Position numbers and translations under genes: made by a program. Of a stretch of 13,133 bases of DNA, positions 1-6,788 are shown piece after piece. Source of the DNA: JACQFK01 sp964604905 (GTDB lineage Bacteria > Planctomycetota > MHYJ01 > JACPRB01); NCBI GenBank assembly GCA_964604905.1, contig CAZSCC010000378.1, forward strand, positions 1 to 13,133. Direction: 5' to 3'. The stretch's first letter is position 1. Every line of letters starts with the position of its first letter. The notes beneath the pieces are model-generated. The model was not told where the DNA came from. It worked only from the letters and a program-made list of their open reading frames with translations, and searched no databases.

Positions 1-1890
1 CCCGAGGGCCTGAAAGACCGCCTGGTCATGTCCCTCGACATGGGCCTTCTCGTCGCCGGCACGAAGTTCCGCGGCGAGTTCGAGGAGCGGCTCAAGGCCC
101 TGCTCAAGGACGTCACCGAGTCCGAGGGCCGGGTCATCCTCTTCATCGACGAGCTCCACACCGTGATCGGCGCCGGCGCGACCGGCGAGGGCGCCCAGGA
201 CGCCGCCAACATGCTCAAGCCCGCGCTCGCCCGCGGCGAACTCCGCTGCGTCGGCGCCACCACCCTCGATGAGTACCGCAAGCACATCGAAAAAGACGCG
301 GCCCTCGAGCGCCGCTTCCAGCCCGTCTTCGTCGGCGAGCCGACCGTCGAGTCGACGATCGCGATCCTCCGCGGCCTGAAGGAGCGCTACGAGGTCCACC
401 ACGGCGTGCGCATCTCCGACGACGCCGTCGTCGCGGCGGCCACGCTCTCCCACCGCTACATCAGCGGGCGCTTCCTCCCCGACAAGGCCATCGACCTCGT
501 CGACGAGGCGGCCAGCAAACTGCGCCTCGAGGCCGACTCGATGCCCCAGGAGCTCGAGACCGTGACGCGCCGCATCATGCAGTTCGACATCGAGCTCGCC
601 GCGCTCAAGAAGGAGACCGACGCCTCCGCCGTCGAGCGCCGCTCGAAGATCGAGAAGGAGCGCGCCGAGCTCGCCGAGCGGTCGTCCCAAATGCGGACCC
701 GCTGGGAGAACGAGAAGAAGGTCGTCCAGCGGCTCCGCGAGATCAAGGAGAAGGTCGAGGCCGAGCGCACCCGCGCCGAACTCCTCCAGCGCAAGGGCGA
801 GCTCGAGAAGGTCGCCGAGATCCGCTACGGCGCGATCCCGGCCCTCGAGAAGGAGCAGGAGCAGCTCCAGAGGGAACTCGCGAAGCTCCAGGGCGACCAA
901 CCGCTGCTCAAGCAGTTCGTCGGCATGGAGGACATCGCCGCCATCGTCGCCCGCTGGACCGGCATCCCCGTCTCGAAGATGCTGGAAGGCGAGAAGGCCA
1001 AGCTCCTCGACATGGAGAAGCGCCTCGCCGGCCGCGTGGTCGGGCAGGAGGAGGCGGTCCGCGCCGTCGCCGACGCCGTCCGCCGCTCGCGCGCCGAACT
1101 CTCCGACCCCCAGCGCCCGATCGGCTCCTTCCTCTTCCTCGGCCCCACCGGCGTGGGCAAGACCGAGCTCGCCCGCGCGCTCGCGTCCTTCCTCTTCGAC
1201 ACGGACGACGCCGTCATCCGCCTCGACATGTCCGAATACATGGAGAAGCACAACGTCTCGCGCCTCCTCGGCGCGCCCCCGGGTTACGTGGGCTACGAGG
1301 AAGGCGGCGCGCTCACCGAGGCGGTCCGCCGCCGCCCCTATGCGGTGGTCCTCTTCGACGAGATCGAGAAGGCCCACCCGGACGTCTTCAACGTCCTCCT
1401 CCAGGTGCTCGACGCCGGTCGGCTCACCGACGGGCAGGGCCGCATCGTCAACTTCAAGAACAGCGTCGTCATCATGACCTCGAACGTGGGGAGCGACCTC
1501 CTCCGCGAGGGCGGCACGAGCGAGGACGTGCTCCAGCTGCTCAAGGTGAAGTTCCGCCCCGAGTTCCTCAACCGCATAGACGAGACCGTGGTCTTCCACG
1601 CGCTCGGCCCCGAGCACCTTCGGAAGATCGTGGACCTCCAGATCGAGATCCTCCGGAAGCGCCTGGCGGACCGGCGGATCACGATCGAGGTCCCGCCTGA
1701 AGCCCTCGATCTCCTCGCGAAAGAGGGCTTCGATCCGCAGTACGGCGCGCGGCCGCTCAAGCGGCTGATCCAGCGCAAGCTGCAGAACCCGCTGGCGATG
1801 AGGCTCCTCGAAGGGAAGTTCGCCGACGGCGACACCGTCCGGGTGAACGTCGTGAAGAAGACCGGAGAGCTCGACTTCAAGAAAGCCTGA
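1..1890 (+). CDS. clpB: ATP-dependent protein disaggregase ClpB, 5'-truncated by the window edge
   Basis: Hsp100 AAA+ disaggregase that, with DnaK/DnaJ/GrpE, threads aggregated proteins through a hexameric pore in the cytoplasm. The reading frame is open from base 1, beginning PEGLKDRLVMSLDMG, which matches the region just after Walker A of the first ATPase domain. The ATG at 28 is therefore internal, and roughly 230 N-terminal residues lie outside the window (629 of about 860 seen). Visible in order: NBD1 Walker B (VILFIDELHT) and GAGATGEGAQDAANMLKP; the arginine-rich ALERRFQPV; a long charged coiled-coil middle domain (about nt 540-900), which separates ClpB from ClpA/ClpC; NBD2 Walker A (GPTGVGKT, nt 1141-1164); Walker B (VVLFDEIEKAHPDV); and the C-terminal FRPEFLNRIDE and QYGARPLKRLIQ. 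All catalytic motifs present in the fragment look intact. Confidence 0.97.
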   Translation, partial: PEGLKDRLVMSLDMGLLVAGTKFRGEFEERLKALLKDVTESEGRVILFIDELHTVIGAGATGEGAQDAANMLKPALARGELRCVGATTLDEYRKHIEKDAALERRFQPVFVGEPTVESTIAILRGLKERYEVHHGVRISDDAVVAAATLSHRYISGRFLPDKAIDLVDEAASKLRLEADSMPQELETVTRRIMQFDIELAALKKETDASAVERRSKIEKERAELAERSSQMRTRWENEKKVVQRLREIKEKVEAERTRAELLQRKGELEKVAEIRYGAIPALEKEQEQLQRELAKLQGDQPLLKQFVGMEDIAAIVARWTGIPVSKMLEGEKAKLLDMEKRLAGRVVGQEEAVRAVADAVRRSRAELSDPQRPIGSFLFLGPTGVGKTELARALASFLFDTDDAVIRLDMSEYMEKHNVSRLLGAPPGYVGYEEGGALTEAVRRRPYAVVLFDEIEKAHPDVFNVLLQVLDAGRLTDGQGRIVNFKNSVVIMTSNVGSDLLREGGTSEDVLQLLKVKFRPEFLNRIDETVVFHALGPEHLRKIVDLQIEILRKRLADRRITIEVPPEALDLLAKEGFDPQYGARPLKRLIQRKLQNPLAMRLLEGKFADGDTVRVNVVKKTGELDFKKA

Positions 1891-1892
1891 AG

Positions 1893-2066
1893 ATGCCGAC
1901 CTACGACTACCGCTGCGACGCCTGCGGACACGTGTTCGAAGTATTCGAGTGCCTGAGCGCCGAGGGGCCCCGCGAGTGCCCCCGCTGCAAGAAGCAACGC
2001 TCGCGTCGCCTCATGGGGGGCGGCCTCGCCCCGCTCGTCCGTCGCTCCTCCCGCGGCGGCGGCTGA
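1893..2066 (+). CDS. FmdB-family small zinc-ribbon protein
   Basis: A 57-residue protein starting MPTYDYRCDACGHVFEVF, the hallmark N-terminus of the FmdB/CxxC_CxxC_SSSS putative regulatory family (Zn-ribbon_8). Two cysteine pairs, C8-x2-C11 and C29-x2-C32, should bind one zinc. The spacing, length and basic/glycine-rich tail (RRSSRGGG) fit the family. Its role is unsettled; some members were proposed as transcriptional regulators of amidase genes. The ATG lies two bases after the clpB stop, so it is very likely co-transcribed and translationally coupled. Short genes of this family are often overlooked by length-filtered gene calling. Confidence 0.9.
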   Translation: MPTYDYRCDACGHVFEVFECLSAEGPRECPRCKKQRSRRLMGGGLAPLVRRSSRGGG

Positions 2067-2082
2067 GGGACCGGCCCCGCCT

Positions 2083-2101
2083 CCTGCCGGTGACCGGCAG
2101 G
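2083..2101 (+). terminator. Hairpin downstream of clpB-fmdB, possible terminator
   Basis: A perfect 8-bp inverted repeat, CCTGCCGG-TGA-CCGGCAGG, begins 17 bases after the fmdB stop. It is not followed directly by a T-run; the next T-rich stretch (TATCATTTTCC) starts about 8 bases later. It could end the clpB-fmdB transcript, but it is not a textbook intrinsic terminator. Confidence 0.4.
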
Positions 2102-2230
2102 CCCGACCTATCATTTTCCTAGAACTTCCCTCGCTTCTCCGACGTCCTATAGCAACGAGGGCGGGCACATTAAGTCGTGGGTTCCGGATTCGGAGCGGGA
2201 GGCGTCTATGCGGAGGCTCGGGTTCCGTTC

Positions 2231-2920
2231 ATGAACCCCTTCCTCTCCGTCCTGTTCGCCCTCTCCTCCGCGCAGGCCGCCGGCCCGAAGGATCCCGGCT
2301 CCCTCCTCAAGACCCTCTACGACGACCTCCGCAAGTCGTCGCGCTCGGTGGGAGAGACGCGCGAAAGGCTCCGGAAGGCCGCGAAGGACGTTTTCGACCG
2401 CGAGTTGGCGACCTCCGTCCCCCGGACCCCGCGGCCCGTCTGGAGCCTTTTTGAAGACCATCTCGACAACCTGGCCGACGCCGACCGCTTCCCCGTCAAG
2501 ACGGACAAGGCCGAGCGCGACCTCTGGGTCGCCTCCTGCCGCGCCGCGCTCGGCCGCCAGCTCGCCCACTCGAAGGAGTCCAAGGGAACCGATGCGGAGA
2601 TGCCGACCCCCGTGCAGGCGTTCAACGACGCGATGGACGCGGCCGGCGACGTCAAGACCCTGTTCGGCCAGGAGGGCCTGGAGGAACTGAGGAGCACAGC
2701 CATCGACGGCCTGAACCAGGCGTTCCGCAGCCTGATCCGCCGCGCTCGTCCGCCGTCGAGCGGAGACCCCAAGTCGCAGTACGCCTCCCAGCTCGCCAAG
2801 ATCGACCAGAAGTTCCCCGTGGCGGGCGACACCGAGAAGAAGGCCAACCTGCGGGCGAACAGCCTGCTCAAGGACGTGGCGAAGGCCGCGCTCGACCGGG
2901 CGCTGTCGGGGACGAAGTAG
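2231..2920 (+). CDS. Secreted helical protein of unknown function
   Basis: I do not recognise this protein. From the ATG at 2231 it is 229 residues and begins MNPFLSVLFALSSAQAAGPK, a short hydrophobic stretch ending in an AxA-like site that looks like a Sec signal peptide, although it lacks a positively charged n-region. The frame also has a GTG at 2177. I prefer 2231 because it places the hydrophobic segment at the N-terminus and a GGAGG lies about 14 bases upstream, a longer spacing than ideal. The mature part is charged, Ala/Lys/Arg/Asp-rich and predominantly helical (for example SVGETRERLRKAAKDVFDRE), with a single cysteine (AASCRAALGRQLA region). It converges on the ilv operon, whose last stop codon lies 25 bases away. 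The function is unknown; a periplasmic location is inferred only from the signal. Confidence 0.72.
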   Translation: MNPFLSVLFALSSAQAAGPKDPGSLLKTLYDDLRKSSRSVGETRERLRKAAKDVFDRELATSVPRTPRPVWSLFEDHLDNLADADRFPVKTDKAERDLWVASCRAALGRQLAHSKESKGTDAEMPTPVQAFNDAMDAAGDVKTLFGQEGLEELRSTAIDGLNQAFRSLIRRARPPSSGDPKSQYASQLAKIDQKFPVAGDTEKKANLRANSLLKDVAKAALDRALSGTK

Positions 2921-2945
2921 CCTCGTCTTCCAGCTTCCAGCTCGC

Positions 2946-3677
2946 TTAGAACTCGTCTTCCACGAGCTGCACGTCGTACGTCGACGCGTAGTGCTGGAAC
3001 CCCATCGCCTTCGCGAGCGCGACGGCCCCCTCGTTCGCCTGCGGCGTGCGCCACTGGGCGACGAAACCCTTCGAGAACGCGTCGGCGACCGCCGAGCTGA
3101 CGACCGCCTTCCCGTGGCCCTTCCCGCGGTGGGCGGGATGCGTGATGACCCCGATGTAGGCGAGCGCGTTCCCCATCACGATGTAGCCGGAGACCGCGGC
3201 CAGGTCCTTTCCGCTGAAGAGCCCGAAGAGCGGCTTGCGCACCTGGAGGAGCTTCGACTGCTTCCACGCCAGTTCTCCGCAGCCCTCGGCCATCTTCTGG
3301 ACGGCGTCCTCGTCCGCGTCGCCCAGCACGCGCGCGGCGCTCTTCGTGGGCTTGAAGTCGGCGCGGTCGGCGAGGCCCAGCCACGCGGGGCCGGTCACCT
3401 TGTCGGGGTTGATGACGAAGACGCGGCCCAGGAATTTCGGGTCAAACGCCTCCGCCGGCTTCGCCGCGCGTAGCTTGGTGCGCTCGATCTCCGGGGTCGA
3501 GGCGGGCACCGAGACGATGCAGGCCTCCCCGCAGCGGAAGACGAGCGCGCCGTCGTAGGTGTCGAGCGCCGCGTGCGTGACCACGAGGGTCTTGTTCCCG
3601 GCCAGGTCCGCGGGGGTGACGCCGAAATAGGAAGCCCAGTAGGAGTCGACTTTTGTCAGGGTGTCGGCCGCAATCAT
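2946..3677 (-). CDS. GNAT-family N-acetyltransferase, last gene of the ilv operon
   Basis: A 243-residue cytoplasmic acetyltransferase. The acetyl-CoA-binding motif A is clear near residues 176-195: YIGVITHPAHRGKGHGKAVV, with the R-x-x-G-x-G/A pattern (RGKGHG). It is followed by the motif B-like segment WRTPQANEGAVALAKAMGF and a C-terminal strand (YDVQLVEDEF). The N-terminal 110 residues carry no motif I recognise and may shape the acceptor site; the acceptor cannot be predicted. The ATG directly abuts the TAG stop of the preceding ACT subunit gene (TAGATG), which implies co-translation and co-regulation with branched-chain amino acid synthesis. A GGAAG-type ribosome site lies inside the end of that upstream gene. 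Confidence 0.87.
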   Translation of the reverse strand: MIAADTLTKVDSYWASYFGVTPADLAGNKTLVVTHAALDTYDGALVFRCGEACIVSVPASTPEIERTKLRAAKPAEAFDPKFLGRVFVINPDKVTGPAWLGLADRADFKPTKSAARVLGDADEDAVQKMAEGCGELAWKQSKLLQVRKPLFGLFSGKDLAAVSGYIVMGNALAYIGVITHPAHRGKGHGKAVVSSAVADAFSKGFVAQWRTPQANEGAVALAKAMGFQHYASTYDVQLVEDEF

Positions 3678-4046
3678 CTATTCTTCCCAGTGGACCTCGC
3701 CCGCCGACTTCCCGGCGCCCGCCTTCTTCGGGGGCTCCTGGGGGGCGCCGTTGCCGGGCGCGGCGGCGGGCGGCTTCGCGGCGGCGGAGGAGCGGAGTTC
3801 GACCTTCTCCACCTCGACCAGCTTGGCCACGAGCGCGACCAGCACTTCGGCGGGGCGAGCCTCCTGCACCGCGGGCGGGATCGGCATGAACGGTTCGAAC
3901 TCGACGACGACGTCGAACGCGGCGCGGTCGGACGACAGCTTCGCCGTCACGCCGAGCACGTCGTAGCCGCGGCGGCCGATCTGGCCGAGCAGCCGCACGA
4001 GCGAGCCCTCGGCTTTCTTAAGCCGGACGAGAAGCGTGAAACTCAT
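3678..4046 (-). CDS. Acetolactate synthase small (ACT) regulatory subunit, IlvM-like
   Basis: A 122-residue protein whose first 85 residues form one ACT-type fold: SFTLLVRLKKAEGSLVRLLG, then GRRGYDVLGVTAKLSSD and FDVVVEFEP, ending in a KLVEVEKVEL strand. The pattern resembles E. coli IlvM (a short ACT_5-type subunit) more than the roughly 160-residue IlvN/IlvH. It is expected to bind and stabilise the catalytic IlvB and to set end-product inhibition. The last 40 or so residues are an Ala/Pro/Gly/Lys-rich low-complexity tail, unusual for IlvM. Its ATG overlaps the ilvB stop as ATGA (4043-4046), and no good Shine-Dalgarno is visible, so translation probably depends on coupling to ilvB. The family call rests on this fold pattern plus the operon position. 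Confidence 0.82.
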   Translation of the reverse strand: MSFTLLVRLKKAEGSLVRLLGQIGRRGYDVLGVTAKLSSDRAAFDVVVEFEPFMPIPPAVQEARPAEVLVALVAKLVEVEKVELRSSAAAKPPAAAPGNGAPQEPPKKAGAGKSAGEVHWEE

Positions 4047-5713
4047 TTGTTGTGGTCGTCGATCACCATCTCCGCATTGGATTTCTTCGGCGGCACGAGC
4101 GGCCAGACGTTGGCCGCCTGCTCGATCGAGACGTGCGCCAGCAGCGGGCCCGGCTCGTTGAGCAGCCGGTCGATGGCCCGCGACACGTCCTTCCGCTCCC
4201 GCACGAAGAACGCCGGGATGCCGAACGCCTCGGAGAGGCGGACGAAGTCGGGGTTATCCCAGAGATCGATCTCGCTGTACTTCTTCGCAAAGAAGAGCTC
4301 CTGCCACTGCCGCACCATGCCGAGCGCCTGATTGTCCACGAGCAGGATCTTGACCGGGATGTTGTAGCGCTTGAGCGTGGCCATCTCCTGGATGTTCATC
4401 ATGATCGAGCCGTCGCCCGAGACGCAGATCACCCGGCAGTCCGGCCGGCTGAGCGCGGCGCCGATCGCGGCGGGCAGGCCGAAGCCCATCGCCCCCGATC
4501 CGCCGCTCGTGAGATGGTGCTCGGGACGGCGGAAGCCGTAGTGCTGCGCCACCCACATCTGGTGCTGGCCCACGTCGCAGGTGATGATCGTCTTGTCGTC
4601 GGCCCGGTCGCCCAGCTCCTTGAGCATCGCGGGAACGTACACCCCGTCGCCGGGGGCGTTGTACTTCCACGCGTAGTCCTTCTTGCTCTTCAGGCACTCC
4701 GCCCGCCACTCGACGATCTGAGGCAGGGGGAACGAGAGCGCCTTGAGCGCCGGGCGGATGTCCCCCGCCACGCCCGCCTCGGCCTTCCGGAGCTTGCCCA
4801 CCTCGGAGGCGTCCACGTCCATGTGGATCACCTTCGCGTGGGGGGCGAACTTCGAGAGCACGCCGGTCGCCCGGTCGTCGAAGCGCGCGCCGATGCAGAT
4901 GAGGAGGTCGCACTCCTGCACCGCCAGATTGGACTGCTTGAACCCGTGCATGCCGAGCATGCCCAGGAACAAGGGGTCGTTGTAGGGCAGCGTCCCCAGG
5001 CCCTTGAGCGTGTGGACCACCGGGATCTGGGTCACCTTGATGAAGCCGCGGAACTCCTCGACCGCGTTGGCCATCCCCACGCCGCCGCCGGCGTAGACGA
5101 TGGGCTTGCGCGATTCCCTCAGGAGCTGCGCCGCCTTCTCGATCGACTCCTTCGACGGCGCGGGCGGCCGCTCTTCATCGAAGTTGCGCGGCAGGAGGTT
5201 CAGCTCCGCCTTGGCCTCCTGGATGTCGCGGGGGATGTCCACCAGCACGGGGCCGGGCCGGCCGCTGCGGGCGATCCGGAACGCCTCGTGCATCACCTGC
5301 GGCAGATCGTGCACGTTGCGGACCAGGAAGCTGTGCTTCACGATCGGCAGCGTGATCCCGAAGATGTCCACTTCCTGGAACGCATCGGTCCCGATCAGGT
5401 GCGAGCGCACCTGGCCGGTGATCGCGACGACGGGGACCGAGTCCATGAAGGCGTCGGCGATGCCGGTGACGAGATTGGTCGTGCCCGGACCGGACGTCGC
5501 GACGCAGACGCCCACGCGGCCCGACGCCCGCGCGTAGCCGTTGGCCGCGAAGGCCGCGCCCTGTTCGTGACGGGCGAGGATATGCTTGAACTTCGCGCCG
5601 ACGATCGCGTCGTAAAAGGGCATGATCGCGCCGCCGGGGTATCCGAAGATGTAGTCCACACCCTCGGCCTCAAGGAACCGGCAGACAAAGCTGGCGCCGC
5701 TCATTTCCGGCAT
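4043..5713 (-). CDS. ilvB: Acetolactate synthase large (catalytic) subunit
   Basis: ThDP/FAD-dependent acetohydroxyacid synthase, the first common step of Val/Leu/Ile synthesis: it condenses pyruvate with pyruvate or 2-oxobutyrate. It is 556 residues, the normal family length. Domains in order: the N-terminal PYR domain with GYPGGAIMPFYDA and the cofactor-activating glutamate in RHEQGAAFAANGYAR; then TSGPGTTNLVTGIADA and DAFQEVDIFG; a central FAD/transhydrogenase-like domain (YAGGGVGM); and the C-terminal PP domain with the ThDP motif GDGSIMMNIQE followed by DNQALGMVRQWQELFF. The start at 5713 is supported by a GGAGG at 5721-5725, 7 bases upstream, beside the ilvC stop 13 bases away. It is followed by its small subunit with a 4-base overlap. 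It is also close to IlvG/IlvI; ilvB is used as the generic symbol. Confidence 0.96.
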   Translation of the reverse strand: MPEMSGASFVCRFLEAEGVDYIFGYPGGAIMPFYDAIVGAKFKHILARHEQGAAFAANGYARASGRVGVCVATSGPGTTNLVTGIADAFMDSVPVVAITGQVRSHLIGTDAFQEVDIFGITLPIVKHSFLVRNVHDLPQVMHEAFRIARSGRPGPVLVDIPRDIQEAKAELNLLPRNFDEERPPAPSKESIEKAAQLLRESRKPIVYAGGGVGMANAVEEFRGFIKVTQIPVVHTLKGLGTLPYNDPLFLGMLGMHGFKQSNLAVQECDLLICIGARFDDRATGVLSKFAPHAKVIHMDVDASEVGKLRKAEAGVAGDIRPALKALSFPLPQIVEWRAECLKSKKDYAWKYNAPGDGVYVPAMLKELGDRADDKTIITCDVGQHQMWVAQHYGFRRPEHHLTSGGSGAMGFGLPAAIGAALSRPDCRVICVSGDGSIMMNIQEMATLKRYNIPVKILLVDNQALGMVRQWQELFFAKKYSEIDLWDNPDFVRLSEAFGIPAFFVRERKDVSRAIDRLLNEPGPLLAHVSIEQAANVWPLVPPKKSNAEMVIDDHNK

Positions 5714-5726
5714 GACCCGTCCTCCG

Positions 5727-6788
5727 TTACGCCTTCACTTTCTTGCCGTTGGTCTTCTTCGCCGGCGCCTCTTTCTTCGGCGCCGGGGTCGCCTGCGGCT
5801 GGAGCCACGCCATGTTCGCGCGCAGCTCCCGGCCGACCTTCTCGATCGGGTGGTTCAGGTCGCGCTCGAGGAGCTTCGAGTAGACCGGGCGGTTCGCCTG
5901 GTTCTCGAGCACCCACTCGCGGGCGAACTGGCCCGAGCGGATCTCCTCGAGGATCTTCTTCATCTCGGCCCGGACGTGGCCGTCCACGATCCGCGGGCCG
6001 CGCGTCAGGTCGCCGTACTTCGCCGTCTCGCTCACGAACTGGTGCATCCGGGCGAAGCCGCCTTCGTAGATCAGATCGACAATCAGCTTCACTTCATGCA
6101 GGCATTCGAAGTAGGCCACCTCGGGCTTGTAACCCGCCTCGACCAGCGTCTCCCACCCGGCGGCGATCAGCTCGGTCACGCCGCCGCAGAGGACCACCTG
6201 CTCGCCGAAGAGGTCCGTCTCGGTCTCCTCCGCGAAGGTCGTCTCGATGCAGCCCGCGCGCGTCCCGCCGATCGCGTGGGCGTAGGCGAGCGCCTTGTCG
6301 AACCCCTTGCCCGAGGGGTCCTGATGGACGGCCACGAGGCACGGCACGCCCTTCCCCTCCGCGTACTGCCGGCGGACGAGGCCGCCCGGACCCTTGGGCG
6401 CCACCATGATGATGTCCGTGTCCGCCGACGGGCGGATCTGGCCGTAGTGGATGTTCAGGCCGTGCGCGAAGAGGACCGTGCCGCCCTTCTTGAGGTTGGG
6501 CGCCACGACGTCGCGGTAGAGCGCCGCCTGCTGCATGTCGGGAACCAGCATGCAGACGATGTCCGCCGCCTTCACCGCGGCCGACGGCTCCTCGGGCTTC
6601 CAGCCGTCCTCCGTCGCCTGCGCCCAGGTCTTTCCGTCCGGACGGAGGCCAAGGCCGACGTCGCAGCCGCTGTCGCGCAGGTTCATCGCGTGCGCGCGAC
6701 CCTGGCTGCCGTAGCCCAGGACGACGATCCGCTTACCTTCGAGCGCCTTGGGCTTTGCGTCTTTTTCCCAGTACATCTTGGTGGCCAT
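5727..6788 (-). CDS. ilvC: Ketol-acid reductoisomerase (class I)
   Basis: Second common enzyme of branched-chain synthesis: Mg2+-dependent alkyl migration of acetolactate or acetohydroxybutyrate, then NAD(P)H reduction. From the chosen ATG it is 353 residues, a class I size with a 20-residue Lys/Pro-rich tail (APKKEAPAKKTNGKK). The Rossmann motif GYGSQGRAHAMNL sits at about residues 25-37. Metal-binding motifs are in the knotted domain: ETETDLFGEQVVLCGGVTEL and ECLHEVKLIVDLIYEGG. An in-frame ATG lies four codons upstream at 6800, but GGAGG at 6794-6798 is 5 bases before the ATG at 6788, so that start (MATKMYWEKDA) is preferred. The cofactor loop reads LRPDGKTW, where LRPGSKSW-like sequences are usual. 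The 5' end overlaps ilvD by 56 bases. Confidence 0.96.
   Translation of the reverse strand: MATKMYWEKDAKPKALEGKRIVVLGYGSQGRAHAMNLRDSGCDVGLGLRPDGKTWAQATEDGWKPEEPSAAVKAADIVCMLVPDMQQAALYRDVVAPNLKKGGTVLFAHGLNIHYGQIRPSADTDIIMVAPKGPGGLVRRQYAEGKGVPCLVAVHQDPSGKGFDKALAYAHAIGGTRAGCIETTFAEETETDLFGEQVVLCGGVTELIAAGWETLVEAGYKPEVAYFECLHEVKLIVDLIYEGGFARMHQFVSETAKYGDLTRGPRIVDGHVRAEMKKILEEIRSGQFAREWVLENQANRPVYSKLLERDLNHPIEKVGRELRANMAWLQPQATPAPKKEAPAKKTNGKKVKA

Noticed and set aside
2177..2230. GTG start giving 18 more residues to the secreted protein
   Set aside because: It would bury the signal peptide behind a Gly-rich segment, and it has no ribosome site.
2317..3384. 355-codon minus-strand frame across the secreted protein and GNAT genes
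   Set aside because: Arg/Gly-rich out-of-frame product overlapping two better-supported genes.
4052..6409. Long plus-strand open frames opposite ilvB and ilvC (785 and 404 codons)
   Set aside because: They are antisense to well-identified enzymes, have His/Arg/Ala/Gly-rich composition with no domain, and arise from the GC-rich third codon positions of the true genes.
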